DNA from: Bacilli bacterium
GTDB taxonomy: Bacteria; Bacillota_I; Bacilli_A; RFN20; CAG-826
Assembly (NCBI GenBank): GCA_016298185.1
Contig: JAEDDA010000031.1
Coordinates: 1 to 12,302 of the forward strand
DNA length: 12,302 nucleotides
Reading direction: 5' to 3'
Shown: in pieces, positions 6,241 through 12,270 of the stretch
How the letters are laid out: every line of letters starts with the position of its first letter
Numbering within the stretch: the first letter of the stretch is position 1
The notes under the pieces: model-generated
Database searches by the model: none
The model's input: the letters and a program-made list of their open reading frames with translations, nothing else
What the model was told of the DNA's origin: nothing
Translations under genes and position numbers: made by a program

Positions 6241-7074
6241 TTATTTACCGTTTCTACGGCGGACGATTAATTTGGTGGAAGATTTCTTCACTTTACGTGT
6301 CTTCACACCGAGAGCGCGTTTGCCCCATGGGGTACGTGGTGCATCACGTCCGACTGGACATTTACCTTCACCACCACCGTGAGGGTGATCGCATGGGTTC
6401 ATAACTGAACCACGAACTGTTGGTCTGGTACCTTGCCATCTTGTTTTGCCGGCTTTACCGACGTTGATGAGGTTCCAGTCTTCATTGCCAACGGCACCGA
6501 TTGTTGCTCTACATTCTTTTAAGATTTTTCTAACTTCACCAGAAGCTAATCTCACGAGAACGTATTTTCCTTCGGAACCGAGGACTTGGGCTGCTGCACC
6601 AGCGGCACGGCATAATTGACCACCATTACCTGGAACTAGTTCAATGTTGTGAATGAATGTACCTTCAGGAATGCTCTTTAAGCACATGGCGTTGCCTGGC
6701 ATAATGTCAGCGGCTTCACCGGATAAAACTTTGTATCCGACTTTGATATCTTTTGGAGCGATGATATAACGCTTTTCACCATCTACATAGCAGATTAAGC
6801 AAATATTCGCATTGCGGTTTGGATCATATTCGATAGTTTTCACAACCGCTGGGATATTGTCCTTATTACGTTTGAAGTCGATAACGCGGTATTTGCGTTT
6901 ATGACCTCCACCAATGTGGCGGCAGGTAATTTTACCTTGGTTATTACGGCCACCTGTTTTGGTTAAACTGACTAATAATGATTTCTCAGGAGTATTTGTT
7001 GTGATTTCTTCGAATGTCGAATTTGTCATGTTTCTACGGCTTGCGGACGTAGGTTTGTAAGTTCTAATTGACAT
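6241..7074 (-). CDS. rplB: 50S ribosomal protein L2
   Basis: L2 is one of the most conserved proteins of the 50S subunit, needed for subunit joining and for the structure of the peptidyl transferase region. The protein has 277 residues, the family norm. It has the OB-fold N domain (HIGGGHKRKYRVIDFKR at 53-69) and the SH3-like C domain ending in the signature MNPCDHPHGGGEGKCPVGR (about 225-243), which keeps the functionally important His in DHPHGGGEG. The Shine-Dalgarno AGGAGG lies 8 nt upstream of the ATG. The 40-nt gap to rplW is the widest inside the cluster in this window. Confidence 0.98.
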   Translation of the reverse strand: MSIRTYKPTSASRRNMTNSTFEEITTNTPEKSLLVSLTKTGGRNNQGKITCRHIGGGHKRKYRVIDFKRNKDNIPAVVKTIEYDPNRNANICLICYVDGEKRYIIAPKDIKVGYKVLSGEAADIMPGNAMCLKSIPEGTFIHNIELVPGNGGQLCRAAGAAAQVLGSEGKYVLVRLASGEVRKILKECRATIGAVGNEDWNLINVGKAGKTRWQGTRPTVRGSVMNPCDHPHGGGEGKCPVGRDAPRTPWGKRALGVKTRKVKKSSTKLIVRRRNGK

Positions 7075-7095
7075 TACTTTTTCCTCCTATAATTT

Positions 7096-7121
7096 GGAAT
7101 AACTCGAACTTAGATTATTCC
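7096..7121 (-). other. Hairpin at the rplW-rplB junction
   Basis: GGAATAA and TTATTCC form a perfect 7-bp stem with a 12-nt loop, and the stem includes the rplW stop codon. It sits in the only long gap (40 nt) inside the S10 part of the cluster, 14 nt before the rplB Shine-Dalgarno. There is no T-run after it, so it is not a normal terminator. It could be an mRNA processing or stability element, or chance. Confidence 0.3.
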
Positions 7122-7459
7122 TTGAATAAGTCAATCGCTTCGCCTTCTGCGATGGTAACGATTGCTTTCTTGTAACCGGAGATCTTACCTTGGTAGCGGG
7201 TGCCTCTAGTTGTTGATTTGGCTCTCACATTAGAGACGCGAACATCTTCAACTTTAACTTGGAAGATTCTTTCAACTGCTAATTTGATTTCAGTTTTGTT
7301 CGCACTATCAAGAACTTTCACGGTTATCTTGTTTTGATTTTGCATTTGATCCATGGACTTTTCTGTGATTCTTGGTTCAAGGATGACTGCGAAATCTTTT
7401 TCGGTTGGTTTTGCGAAGCGGCTTGCTGCTTTTGCTTCAGCTTTCTTTTTAGCTGCCAT
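7115..7459 (-). CDS. rplW: 50S ribosomal protein L23 with short N-terminal extension
   Basis: L23 stands at the rim of the peptide exit tunnel and is the main docking point for trigger factor and the signal recognition particle. The core starts about residue 24 (VILEPRITEKSMDQM) and contains KTEIKLAVERIFQVKVEDVRVSNV. The protein has 114 residues, compared with about 95 in Bacillus. The surplus is a basic Ala/Lys head (MAAKKKAEAKAASRFAKPTE). The ATG follows the rplD TAG after 3 nt. The Shine-Dalgarno AAAGGAGG lies inside the end of rplD, at the rather long distance of 14 nt. Confidence 0.96.
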   Translation of the reverse strand: MAAKKKAEAKAASRFAKPTEKDFAVILEPRITEKSMDQMQNQNKITVKVLDSANKTEIKLAVERIFQVKVEDVRVSNVRAKSTTRGTRYQGKISGYKKAIVTIAEGEAIDLFKE

Positions 7460-7462
7460 AAA

Positions 7463-8104
7463 CTATTTCAAAACCTCCTTTTGTAAATTTTCCACTGAGG
7501 ACTTTGTGAAGACGACTGTATCAACATTTAATAAGTCGAGAACACTAACATTATCAGTAGTAACTAATTTGACCCAGTCTAAGTTGGAAGCGCTATAGAA
7601 TGTGTTTTCATCAATAGCGTCGACGACGACTAAGGCTTTGCCACCGACTTTAAGAGCGTCTAAGACTTTTAAGAATTCTTTGGTTTTCTTTTCCTTGAGA
7701 TTTAATTCATCAAGAACTTTCATACCATCTTTAACTTTTAAGCTAAGTGCACTTCTTAAGGCTAAGTTGTGGGCTTTCTTGTTTTGGGAAATCTTATAAG
7801 ATTGATTTCCATCTGGACCGAAGACCGTTCCACCACCAACCCAAATTGGGGATCTTGTTGTACCAGCACGTGCGCGACCTGTACCTTTTTGACGGAATGG
7901 TTTCTTTCCACCACCGCTAACTTCGTGACGAACCTTTGTTTTGGCTGTCGCTTGTCTAGCGTTGCTTTGTTCAACTTGAACAGCGTCGAACATAACTTGG
8001 TTATTTGGCTCAATACCGAATGCTTCGGCTTTTAAGCTTAATTTGGAAACTTCTTCGCCAGCCATGTTATAAACTTTGACGCTGACTGTTTTCTTTTCTG
8101 CCAT
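7463..8104 (-). CDS. rplD: 50S ribosomal protein L4
   Basis: L4 is an early-assembly protein whose extended loop lines the peptide tunnel opposite L22. In E. coli it represses the S10 operon through the leader, so it is the first candidate regulator for the leader found upstream of rpsJ here. The protein has 213 residues, normal. The tunnel loop GGGKKPFRQKGTGRARAGTTRSP (65-87) keeps the KPxRQKGTGRAR motif in its usual form, with no obvious macrolide-resistance change. The C-terminal half is a Rossmann-like globular domain. AAAGGAG lies 9 nt before the ATG. Confidence 0.98.
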   Translation of the reverse strand: MAEKKTVSVKVYNMAGEEVSKLSLKAEAFGIEPNNQVMFDAVQVEQSNARQATAKTKVRHEVSGGGKKPFRQKGTGRARAGTTRSPIWVGGGTVFGPDGNQSYKISQNKKAHNLALRSALSLKVKDGMKVLDELNLKEKKTKEFLKVLDALKVGGKALVVVDAIDENTFYSASNLDWVKLVTTDNVSVLDLLNVDTVVFTKSSVENLQKEVLK

Positions 8105-8122
8105 GTTTACGTTCTCCTTTCA

Positions 8123-8851
8123 CTATTCAGCTGCTGCTTCAGGTGCTGGTTCGGCAACTGGTGCCTCTTCCACTGGAGCTGGTGTGCGATCAATTAATGT
8201 TTTGACCGCTTTTGCGTTCTTAACTACTTTAATCGCGCTACGAATCACAACGATTCCTTTACGTGGACCAGGAATGCCACCTTTAACTAAGATGTAATTC
8301 TTTTCTGCGTTCACGGCGACGATTTGTAAGTTTAAGATTGTCGCTGATTCATTACCCATGTGACCTGACATGTGTTTGCCTGGCATAACACCATGGTTGT
8401 AACGACCATTATTAGCGAAGGAGCCTTGACCTCTGTGGTAACCTGAACCGTGTCCCTTTGGACCGATTGTCATATTCCAGCGTTTGATTGTGCCGGTGTA
8501 ACCATGACCCTTGCTTGTTCCGATGACGTCAACTACATCGCCTGCTTTGAAGAGGTCGACTGTGATTTTGTCACCTAATTGGTAGTTGGCCATTTCATCA
8601 CCACGTAATTCCTTGCTGACATAATGTGGAACTGTATTAGCTTTTGCAGCAATACCTTTTTCACATTTGTTAGCGCGGCTTTCACGTTTTTCTTCATAGC
8701 CGACTTGGACTGCCACATATCCATCTTTTTCAAGTGTTTTGACTTGTGTGACAACGTTTGGTAAGACTTCGACGACTGATACTGGGTACATTGTTCCATC
8801 TTCAGCGAAGACTTCAGTCATGCCCATTTTGCGTCCAACGATTGCTTTCAT
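8123..8851 (-). CDS. rplC: 50S ribosomal protein L3 with C-terminal extension
   Basis: L3 is a primary 23S binding protein, one of the two assembly initiators, and its finger reaches to the peptidyl transferase centre. The core is complete: MKAIVGRKMGMTEVF, then GTSKGHGYTGTIKRWNM and GPKGHGSGYHRGQGSFA (about 111-147), ending in PGPRKGIVVIRSAIKV near residue 209. The protein has 242 residues, against about 209 in Bacillus. The tail is acidic and Pro/Ala-rich (TPAPVEEAPVAEPAPEAAAE) and shares APVEEAP with the S5 and L22 tails. AAGGAGG starts in the rpsJ stop codon and lies 9 nt from the ATG. Confidence 0.98.
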   Translation of the reverse strand: MKAIVGRKMGMTEVFAEDGTMYPVSVVEVLPNVVTQVKTLEKDGYVAVQVGYEEKRESRANKCEKGIAAKANTVPHYVSKELRGDEMANYQLGDKITVDLFKAGDVVDVIGTSKGHGYTGTIKRWNMTIGPKGHGSGYHRGQGSFANNGRYNHGVMPGKHMSGHMGNESATILNLQIVAVNAEKNYILVKGGIPGPRKGIVVIRSAIKVVKNAKAVKTLIDRTPAPVEEAPVAEPAPEAAAE

Positions 8852-8865
8852 GAACTCTTACCTCC

Positions 8866-9177
8866 TTACATTTTGATCTCGATGCTAACTCCTGCAGGTA
8901 AGTCAAGATTCTTTAATAAATCCATCGTGGCCTTGCTAGGTTTGTTAATATCGATGAGTCTTTTGTGTGTTCTGATTTCGAATTGTTCACGGGAATCTTT
9001 GTCCTTATGAACAGCTCTCAAAATCGTGAATACTTGTTTCTCCGTTGGGAGAGGGATAGGACCGACAACTTCTGCACCGGTCTTGCTCGCCGCTTCAACA
9101 ATCTTTGCCGCACTCAAGTCGAGATTGACATGATCGTAAGCTTTAAGGCGAACTCTGATCTTGTTAGTTTTTGCCAT
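8866..9177 (-). CDS. rpsJ: 30S ribosomal protein S10
   Basis: S10 is a 30S head protein and also the NusE partner of NusB in transcription antitermination. It is the first gene of the operon. At 103 residues it has the normal length. Family motifs are IRVRLKAYDHVNLD (the usual DHRLLD is slightly changed to DHVNLD), KTGAEVVGPIPLPTEKQVFTILRAVHKDKDSREQFEIRTHKRLIDI, and the end DLPAGVSIEIKM. AGGAGG lies 7 nt before the ATG. Transcription very likely starts about 127 nt upstream at the promoter described separately, through a structured leader. Confidence 0.98.
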   Translation of the reverse strand: MAKTNKIRVRLKAYDHVNLDLSAAKIVEAASKTGAEVVGPIPLPTEKQVFTILRAVHKDKDSREQFEIRTHKRLIDINKPSKATMDLLKNLDLPAGVSIEIKM

Positions 9178-9304
9178 GAAATTTCCTCCTATATCACTTT
9201 CAGGCTTTGTCCTTGACTCGCTCTGTACGAATTACCTGACGACACCTTCATGACAACGCCTGTGGGTGTGTCAGCAACCTCGCACTTCATTGCGGGCAGA
9301 CAAC
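9178..9304 (-). promoter_or_regulatory. Structured 5' leader of the S10 operon
   Basis: This is an untranslated leader of about 127 nt between the predicted start site and the rpsJ ATG, visibly richer in G and C than the DNA on its upstream side. Its main element is a 10-bp stem: CTGACACACC (9265-9274) with GGTGT-C-GTCAG (9236-9246), with one bulged C and an 18-nt loop. A second small stem, TC(A)AGG with CCTGA, spans 9200-9216. A minor CGCA/TGCG hairpin lies at 9278-9291. No T-run follows any stem, so control, if present, would act on translation or on RNA stability. S10-operon leaders are autoregulated by L4 in gamma-proteobacteria; the regulator here is inference. Confidence 0.55.
9189..9290 (-). 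CDS. Possible 33-residue upstream open frame in the S10 leader
   Basis: An ATG at 9290 opens a frame of 33 codons that ends in a TAG fused to the rpsJ Shine-Dalgarno (TAGGAGG), the same stop/Shine-Dalgarno arrangement as several real junctions in this operon. The peptide starts MKCEVADTPTGVVMK and ends SQGQSLKVI. Against it: no ribosome binding site precedes the ATG, codons such as TGC, TCG, CTG, AGA and ATA are unlike the neighbouring genes, and the same bases form the leader hairpin. It resembles no protein I recognise. I think a structured RNA is the likelier meaning. Confidence 0.2.
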   Translation of the reverse strand: MKCEVADTPTGVVMKVSSGNSYRASQGQSLKVI

Positions 9305-9310
9305 GTAGAA

Positions 9311-9339
9311 ATCATACCCCTTATATATATGCGTGTCAA
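9311..9339 (-). promoter_or_regulatory. Sigma-A promoter of the S10 operon
   Basis: On the minus strand TTGACA (9334-9339) is a perfect -35 box. TATGAT (9311-9316) is a five-of-six -10 box, and the spacer is exactly 17 bp. The roughly 35 bp upstream are almost pure A/T (runs such as AAAATATTTTATTATTTATT), suitable as an UP element for a strong ribosomal-protein promoter. The start site is expected near 9304. Confidence 0.85.
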
Positions 9340-9390
9340 ATAAATAATAAAATATTTTGATAAAAGAAATAAACAGAAGATGAAAATGGG

Positions 9391-9417
9391 CTGAAAAATA
9401 GGTGTTTCAGATACCTA
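9391..9417 (-). terminator. Second terminator-like hairpin after queH
   Basis: TAGGT (9413-9417) and ACCTA (9399-9403) form a 5-bp stem followed by TTTTT on the minus strand. An alternative, mutually exclusive stem CTGAAA/TTTCAG uses 9391-9410. It lies downstream of the stronger hairpin and before the S10 promoter, so it may act as a back-up terminator. The stem is short, so confidence is modest. Confidence 0.4.
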
Positions 9418-9425
9418 AAAATAAG

Positions 9426-9456
9426 AAAAAAACCCATTTTTTGGGGTCATTTTTTG
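9426..9456 (-). terminator. Intrinsic terminator of the queuosine operon
   Basis: Ten nt or so after the queH stop the minus strand reads ACCC-CAAAAAAT-GGGT followed by a run of seven T and CTTATTTTT. A-runs upstream can pair with the T-tract to lengthen the stem, and a longer alternative pairing of AAAAAAACC with GGTTTTTTT is also possible. Location between two operons on the same strand supports termination. Confidence 0.65.
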
Positions 9457-9467
9457 GTTTTTTTCCA

Positions 9468-10103
9468 CTATTTTTTAGTGTTTTTACTGAGATAGGCGTT
9501 ATATGAATAAATACAGCCACAATATTCTTGGAAATACATTTCGTGTTCCCGAATTATATCCAAAGAATGTTCATAACCATCATTTTTCTTGAAGTCAGCA
9601 TCTAGCCATTTAACAGGAAAAAACTCTTGTTCTAGTTCATGACCGATCTTGTTAATATCTTGGGCGTTTTTATATCTGGAAATTGTCATGACAGTACCAA
9701 AATATTCAAAGTTATGACTCTTGGCATACTCGAATCCTTGTCTTAATCTTTTGCGGAAACAGATGCGACATCTCTCGTGCCCTTCCTTATCATCCGCCCT
9801 TGGTTCTAAATCGTTATTATAGGTTAAATTATCATATGGAAATTCAATAAATTCTACATCAGCATTAATCTCTTTGATATAACGCTTAAATTCTTCTAAA
9901 CGGCGATCATGTTCTTCTTTGGGATAAATGTTAGAGTTGTTGTAGATTACTGTAATCTTGAAAAACCCTTTTATGATTTCGTAAGGTATGGTGAAACATG
10001 GCCCGCAACAAGCGTGCAAACAAAGTGTGGGTTTCTCGCCTTTTTCCTTAATTTCTTGGAGTTTTGATAATAATATTTGCTGATAATTAATCTTCTTTTC
10101 CAT
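9468..10103 (-). CDS. queH: Epoxyqueuosine reductase QueH (DUF208 family)
   Basis: QueH carries out the last step of queuosine synthesis, reducing epoxyqueuosine to queuosine in tRNA. It is an iron-sulfur enzyme that replaces the unrelated cobalamin-dependent QueG in many bacteria. The 211-residue protein has the family cysteine sets: CLHACCGPC (Cys28, 32, 33, 36), ERCRICFRKRL (Cys112, 115) and YCGC (Cys195, 197), plus EPRADDKEGHERC and FGTVMTISRYKN. The start ATG lies inside the 3' end of queA with a 17-nt overlap. The only Shine-Dalgarno-like sequence is GGTGAT 13 nt upstream, so reinitiation after queA is likely. Position behind tgt and queA supports the assignment strongly. It is the last gene before the terminator. 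Confidence 0.93.
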   Translation of the reverse strand: MEKKINYQQILLSKLQEIKEKGEKPTLCLHACCGPCFTIPYEIIKGFFKITVIYNNSNIYPKEEHDRRLEEFKRYIKEINADVEFIEFPYDNLTYNNDLEPRADDKEGHERCRICFRKRLRQGFEYAKSHNFEYFGTVMTISRYKNAQDINKIGHELEQEFFPVKWLDADFKKNDGYEHSLDIIREHEMYFQEYCGCIYSYNAYLSKNTKK

Positions 10104-11124
10104 ATAAAATCATAGAATCACCGAAGGAGAAAAAGCGATATTTTTCTTCCACAGCATGTTTATATAATTCCAATGTAAATTCTCTTCCTGCGAATGCCGA
10201 AACAAGCATAATCAAAGTGGATTTTGGTAAATGGAAATTAGTGATAATACCTTTCACTGTTTTGTATTGATATCCTGGTTGAATAAATATGTTTGTTGCT
10301 TCCTTTGTAGGTTTGAAAGTATTGTACTTTGTGTAGTTGGCTTCAAGGGTTCTAACTGATGTCGTACCAATGGCAATAATGCGTCTATTTTCCGCTTTTG
10401 CTTTATTGAGTCTAGCAGCAGCTTCTTCCGAGATTTCATATACTTCACTATGCATGACATGATCTTTGGTATCAGTTACTTTAACAGGTCTAAATGTTCC
10501 GAGGCCAATGTGAAGTGTAATGTCTACGACTTCCACACCCATCTTTTTAATTTTATCGAATAATTCTTCAGTGAAGTGGAAACCTGCAGTTGGAGCAGCA
10601 GCACTACCTTCAAACTTAGCATAGACAGTTTGGTATCTATCGTTTGTGCATAATTGTTCTCTAATATATGGAGGTAAGGGCATCTTTCCTAAAGCATCTA
10701 AGACTTCTAAGAAAATGCCATTATAAATGAATTTAAATACTCTAAGACCTTCATCTCGTTCTTCAATACATTCCGCAATGAGTTTTCCATCGCCAAAATC
10801 AACGCGTGCACCGACTTTTAAAGATTTTGCAGGTCTTGTTAAGCACTCCCAGTTATCGCCTTCTATTTGCTTTAAAAGCAACAGTTCGCAGTGGGCTCCT
10901 GTTTTCTCTTTAATACCAAGTAATCTGGCAGGAATAACTTTGGTGTTATTTCTTACTAAGACATCCCCAGGTTTTAAATAATTTGTAATATCAAAAAAGT
11001 GCTTATCCTCATAAGTGTGATCTTTGATATTTACCGCTAATAAGCGGGATTCATCTCTTTTTTGAACTGGCTTTTGAGCAATAAGTTCTTCAGGTAAGTA
11101 AAAATCAAACAGGTTAATATCCAT
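10087..11124 (-). CDS. queA: S-adenosylmethionine:tRNA ribosyltransferase-isomerase QueA
   Basis: QueA transfers and rearranges the ribosyl part of SAM onto preQ1-modified tRNA, making epoxyqueuosine. The protein has 345 residues, the family size (342-356). Motifs in order are LPEELIAQKP (10-19), RDESRLL, VLVRNNTKVIPARL (55-68), GKMPLPPYI (146-154), RYQTVYAKFEGSAAAPTAGFHFT (163-185), HIGLGTFRPVKV (205-216), HSEVYEI, GTTSVRTLEA (253-262), TNFHLPKSTLIMLVSAFAG (295-313) and RFFSFGDSMIL. All are typical, and no key segment is missing. The ATG shares a base with the tgt stop (TAATG), and AGAGGT 5 nt upstream comes from the last tgt codons. Expression is therefore coupled to tgt. Confidence 0.97.
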   Translation of the reverse strand: MDINLFDFYLPEELIAQKPVQKRDESRLLAVNIKDHTYEDKHFFDITNYLKPGDVLVRNNTKVIPARLLGIKEKTGAHCELLLLKQIEGDNWECLTRPAKSLKVGARVDFGDGKLIAECIEERDEGLRVFKFIYNGIFLEVLDALGKMPLPPYIREQLCTNDRYQTVYAKFEGSAAAPTAGFHFTEELFDKIKKMGVEVVDITLHIGLGTFRPVKVTDTKDHVMHSEVYEISEEAAARLNKAKAENRRIIAIGTTSVRTLEANYTKYNTFKPTKEATNIFIQPGYQYKTVKGIITNFHLPKSTLIMLVSAFAGREFTLELYKHAVEEKYRFFSFGDSMILYGKED

Positions 11125-12248
11125 TAGAAACCTCTTTTGTCACCAAAGGTGTTTAAGACTTCTTCCATATAATCGCCAAAGCGATCTTCTTTAATAGCTT
11201 GTCTTGCACCTTCCATAATCTTGATTAAGAAACGAATGTTATGAATAGACATAAGTCTCTTTCCAAACATTTCATCACAGACATATAAATGTCTTAAATA
11301 AGCTTTTGTGTAATTCTTGCAGCAGTAGCAATCACAGTTTTCATCAAGAGGAGTAAAATCTTCTTTATATTTTTCGTTCTTGATGTTAACTCTTCCTTTG
11401 GAAGTCATGAGTGTTCCATGACGTGCAATTCGTGTAGGTAATACGCAGTCGAACATATCTACACCACGTGCGATACCGCCAAGCAAATAGTCTAAAGAAC
11501 CAACACCCATTAAGTATCTTGGTTTGTCTTTTGGCAAATATTTAATAGCATAGTCGATCATCTCAAAACATTTATCTTTTGGTTCTCCGATAGATGTTCC
11601 ACCAATAGAGTAACCTGGGAAATCCATAGCCGCTAACTCTTTAGCGCACATTTCTCTTAAATCTTGATAGTCTCCGCCTTGAACAATACCAAATAATGCT
11701 TGGTCTTCACGCTTATGCGCTTCAAGACCTCTTCTGGCCCATCTCAATGTTCTTTCGGTGGATTTCTTAGCATATTCATAAGTAGCAGGATAAGGAATGC
11801 ATTCATCGAATGACATAATAATATCCGCACCTAGTTTTTCTTCAATTTCAATAGCTCTTTCTGGTGAGAAAAACAACTTATCACCATTTAGGTGATTTTT
11901 AAACGTGATGCCTTCTTCGGTGATTTTTCTGCGTTCCGCTAAAGAGAAAACTTGGAAACCACCACTATCAGTTAAAATTGGTCCGTCATAATTCATAAAT
12001 TTATGAAGACCACCAGCTTTAGCAACTATATCTTCTCCTGGTCTAATTGAAAGATGATAAGTGTTGGCTAAAATTACACCAGCGCCCATAGACTTTAATT
12101 CTTCCGGAGATAACGATTTAACTGTGGCTAAAGTACCAACAGGCATAAACATAGGAACCTCAACATCACCATGTGGAGTGTGAAGGATGCCGTATCTAGC
12201 ACCAGTTTGTTTATCAATATGTAAGATTTCTAACCAAAAATTTCTCAT
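11124..12248 (-). CDS. tgt: tRNA-guanine transglycosylase (queuine/preQ1)
   Basis: Tgt exchanges guanine 34 in GUN-anticodon tRNAs (Asn, Asp, His, Tyr) for preQ1. The protein has 374 residues, essentially the same as E. coli. It carries the active-site Asp94 in TDSGGFQV (93-100), the nucleophile Asp267 in MFDCVLPTRIARHG (265-278), GIVQGG (187-192), GGTSIGEP (216-223), and a zinc site of Cys305, Cys307, Cys310 and His336 (CDCYCC, SIHN). The N-terminal IDKQTGARYGILHTPHG resembles Bacillus Tgt, so the ATG at 12248 fits; a stop codon lies five codons upstream in frame. No Shine-Dalgarno is visible, and a promoter-like sequence lies so close that the message may be nearly leaderless. It starts the tgt-queA-queH operon. 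Confidence 0.97.
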   Translation of the reverse strand: MRNFWLEILHIDKQTGARYGILHTPHGDVEVPMFMPVGTLATVKSLSPEELKSMGAGVILANTYHLSIRPGEDIVAKAGGLHKFMNYDGPILTDSGGFQVFSLAERRKITEEGITFKNHLNGDKLFFSPERAIEIEEKLGADIIMSFDECIPYPATYEYAKKSTERTLRWARRGLEAHKREDQALFGIVQGGDYQDLREMCAKELAAMDFPGYSIGGTSIGEPKDKCFEMIDYAIKYLPKDKPRYLMGVGSLDYLLGGIARGVDMFDCVLPTRIARHGTLMTSKGRVNIKNEKYKEDFTPLDENCDCYCCKNYTKAYLRHLYVCDEMFGKRLMSIHNIRFLIKIMEGARQAIKEDRFGDYMEEVLNTFGDKRGF

Positions 12249-12270
12249 AGCCCATATATTTTATGGGGCT
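12249..12270 (-). other. Hairpin touching the tgt start codon
   Basis: AGCCC(C)AT and ATGGGCT pair over 7 bp with one bulged C and a 7-nt loop. The stem ends at the base directly before the ATG. It overlaps the candidate -10 box, so only one of the two can matter in a given transcript. If transcription enters from outside the window, the hairpin could be a terminator of the preceding gene or a translational control element. No T-run of note follows. Confidence 0.35.

Noticed and set aside
9236..9244. Nine-base identity (TGTCGTCAG) between the S10 leader and a universally conserved 16S rRNA segment, as possible rRNA mimicry
   Set aside because: A single 9-mer is easily chance, the pairing context differs from that in 16S rRNA, and this segment is not known to me as the main S10 or L4 site.
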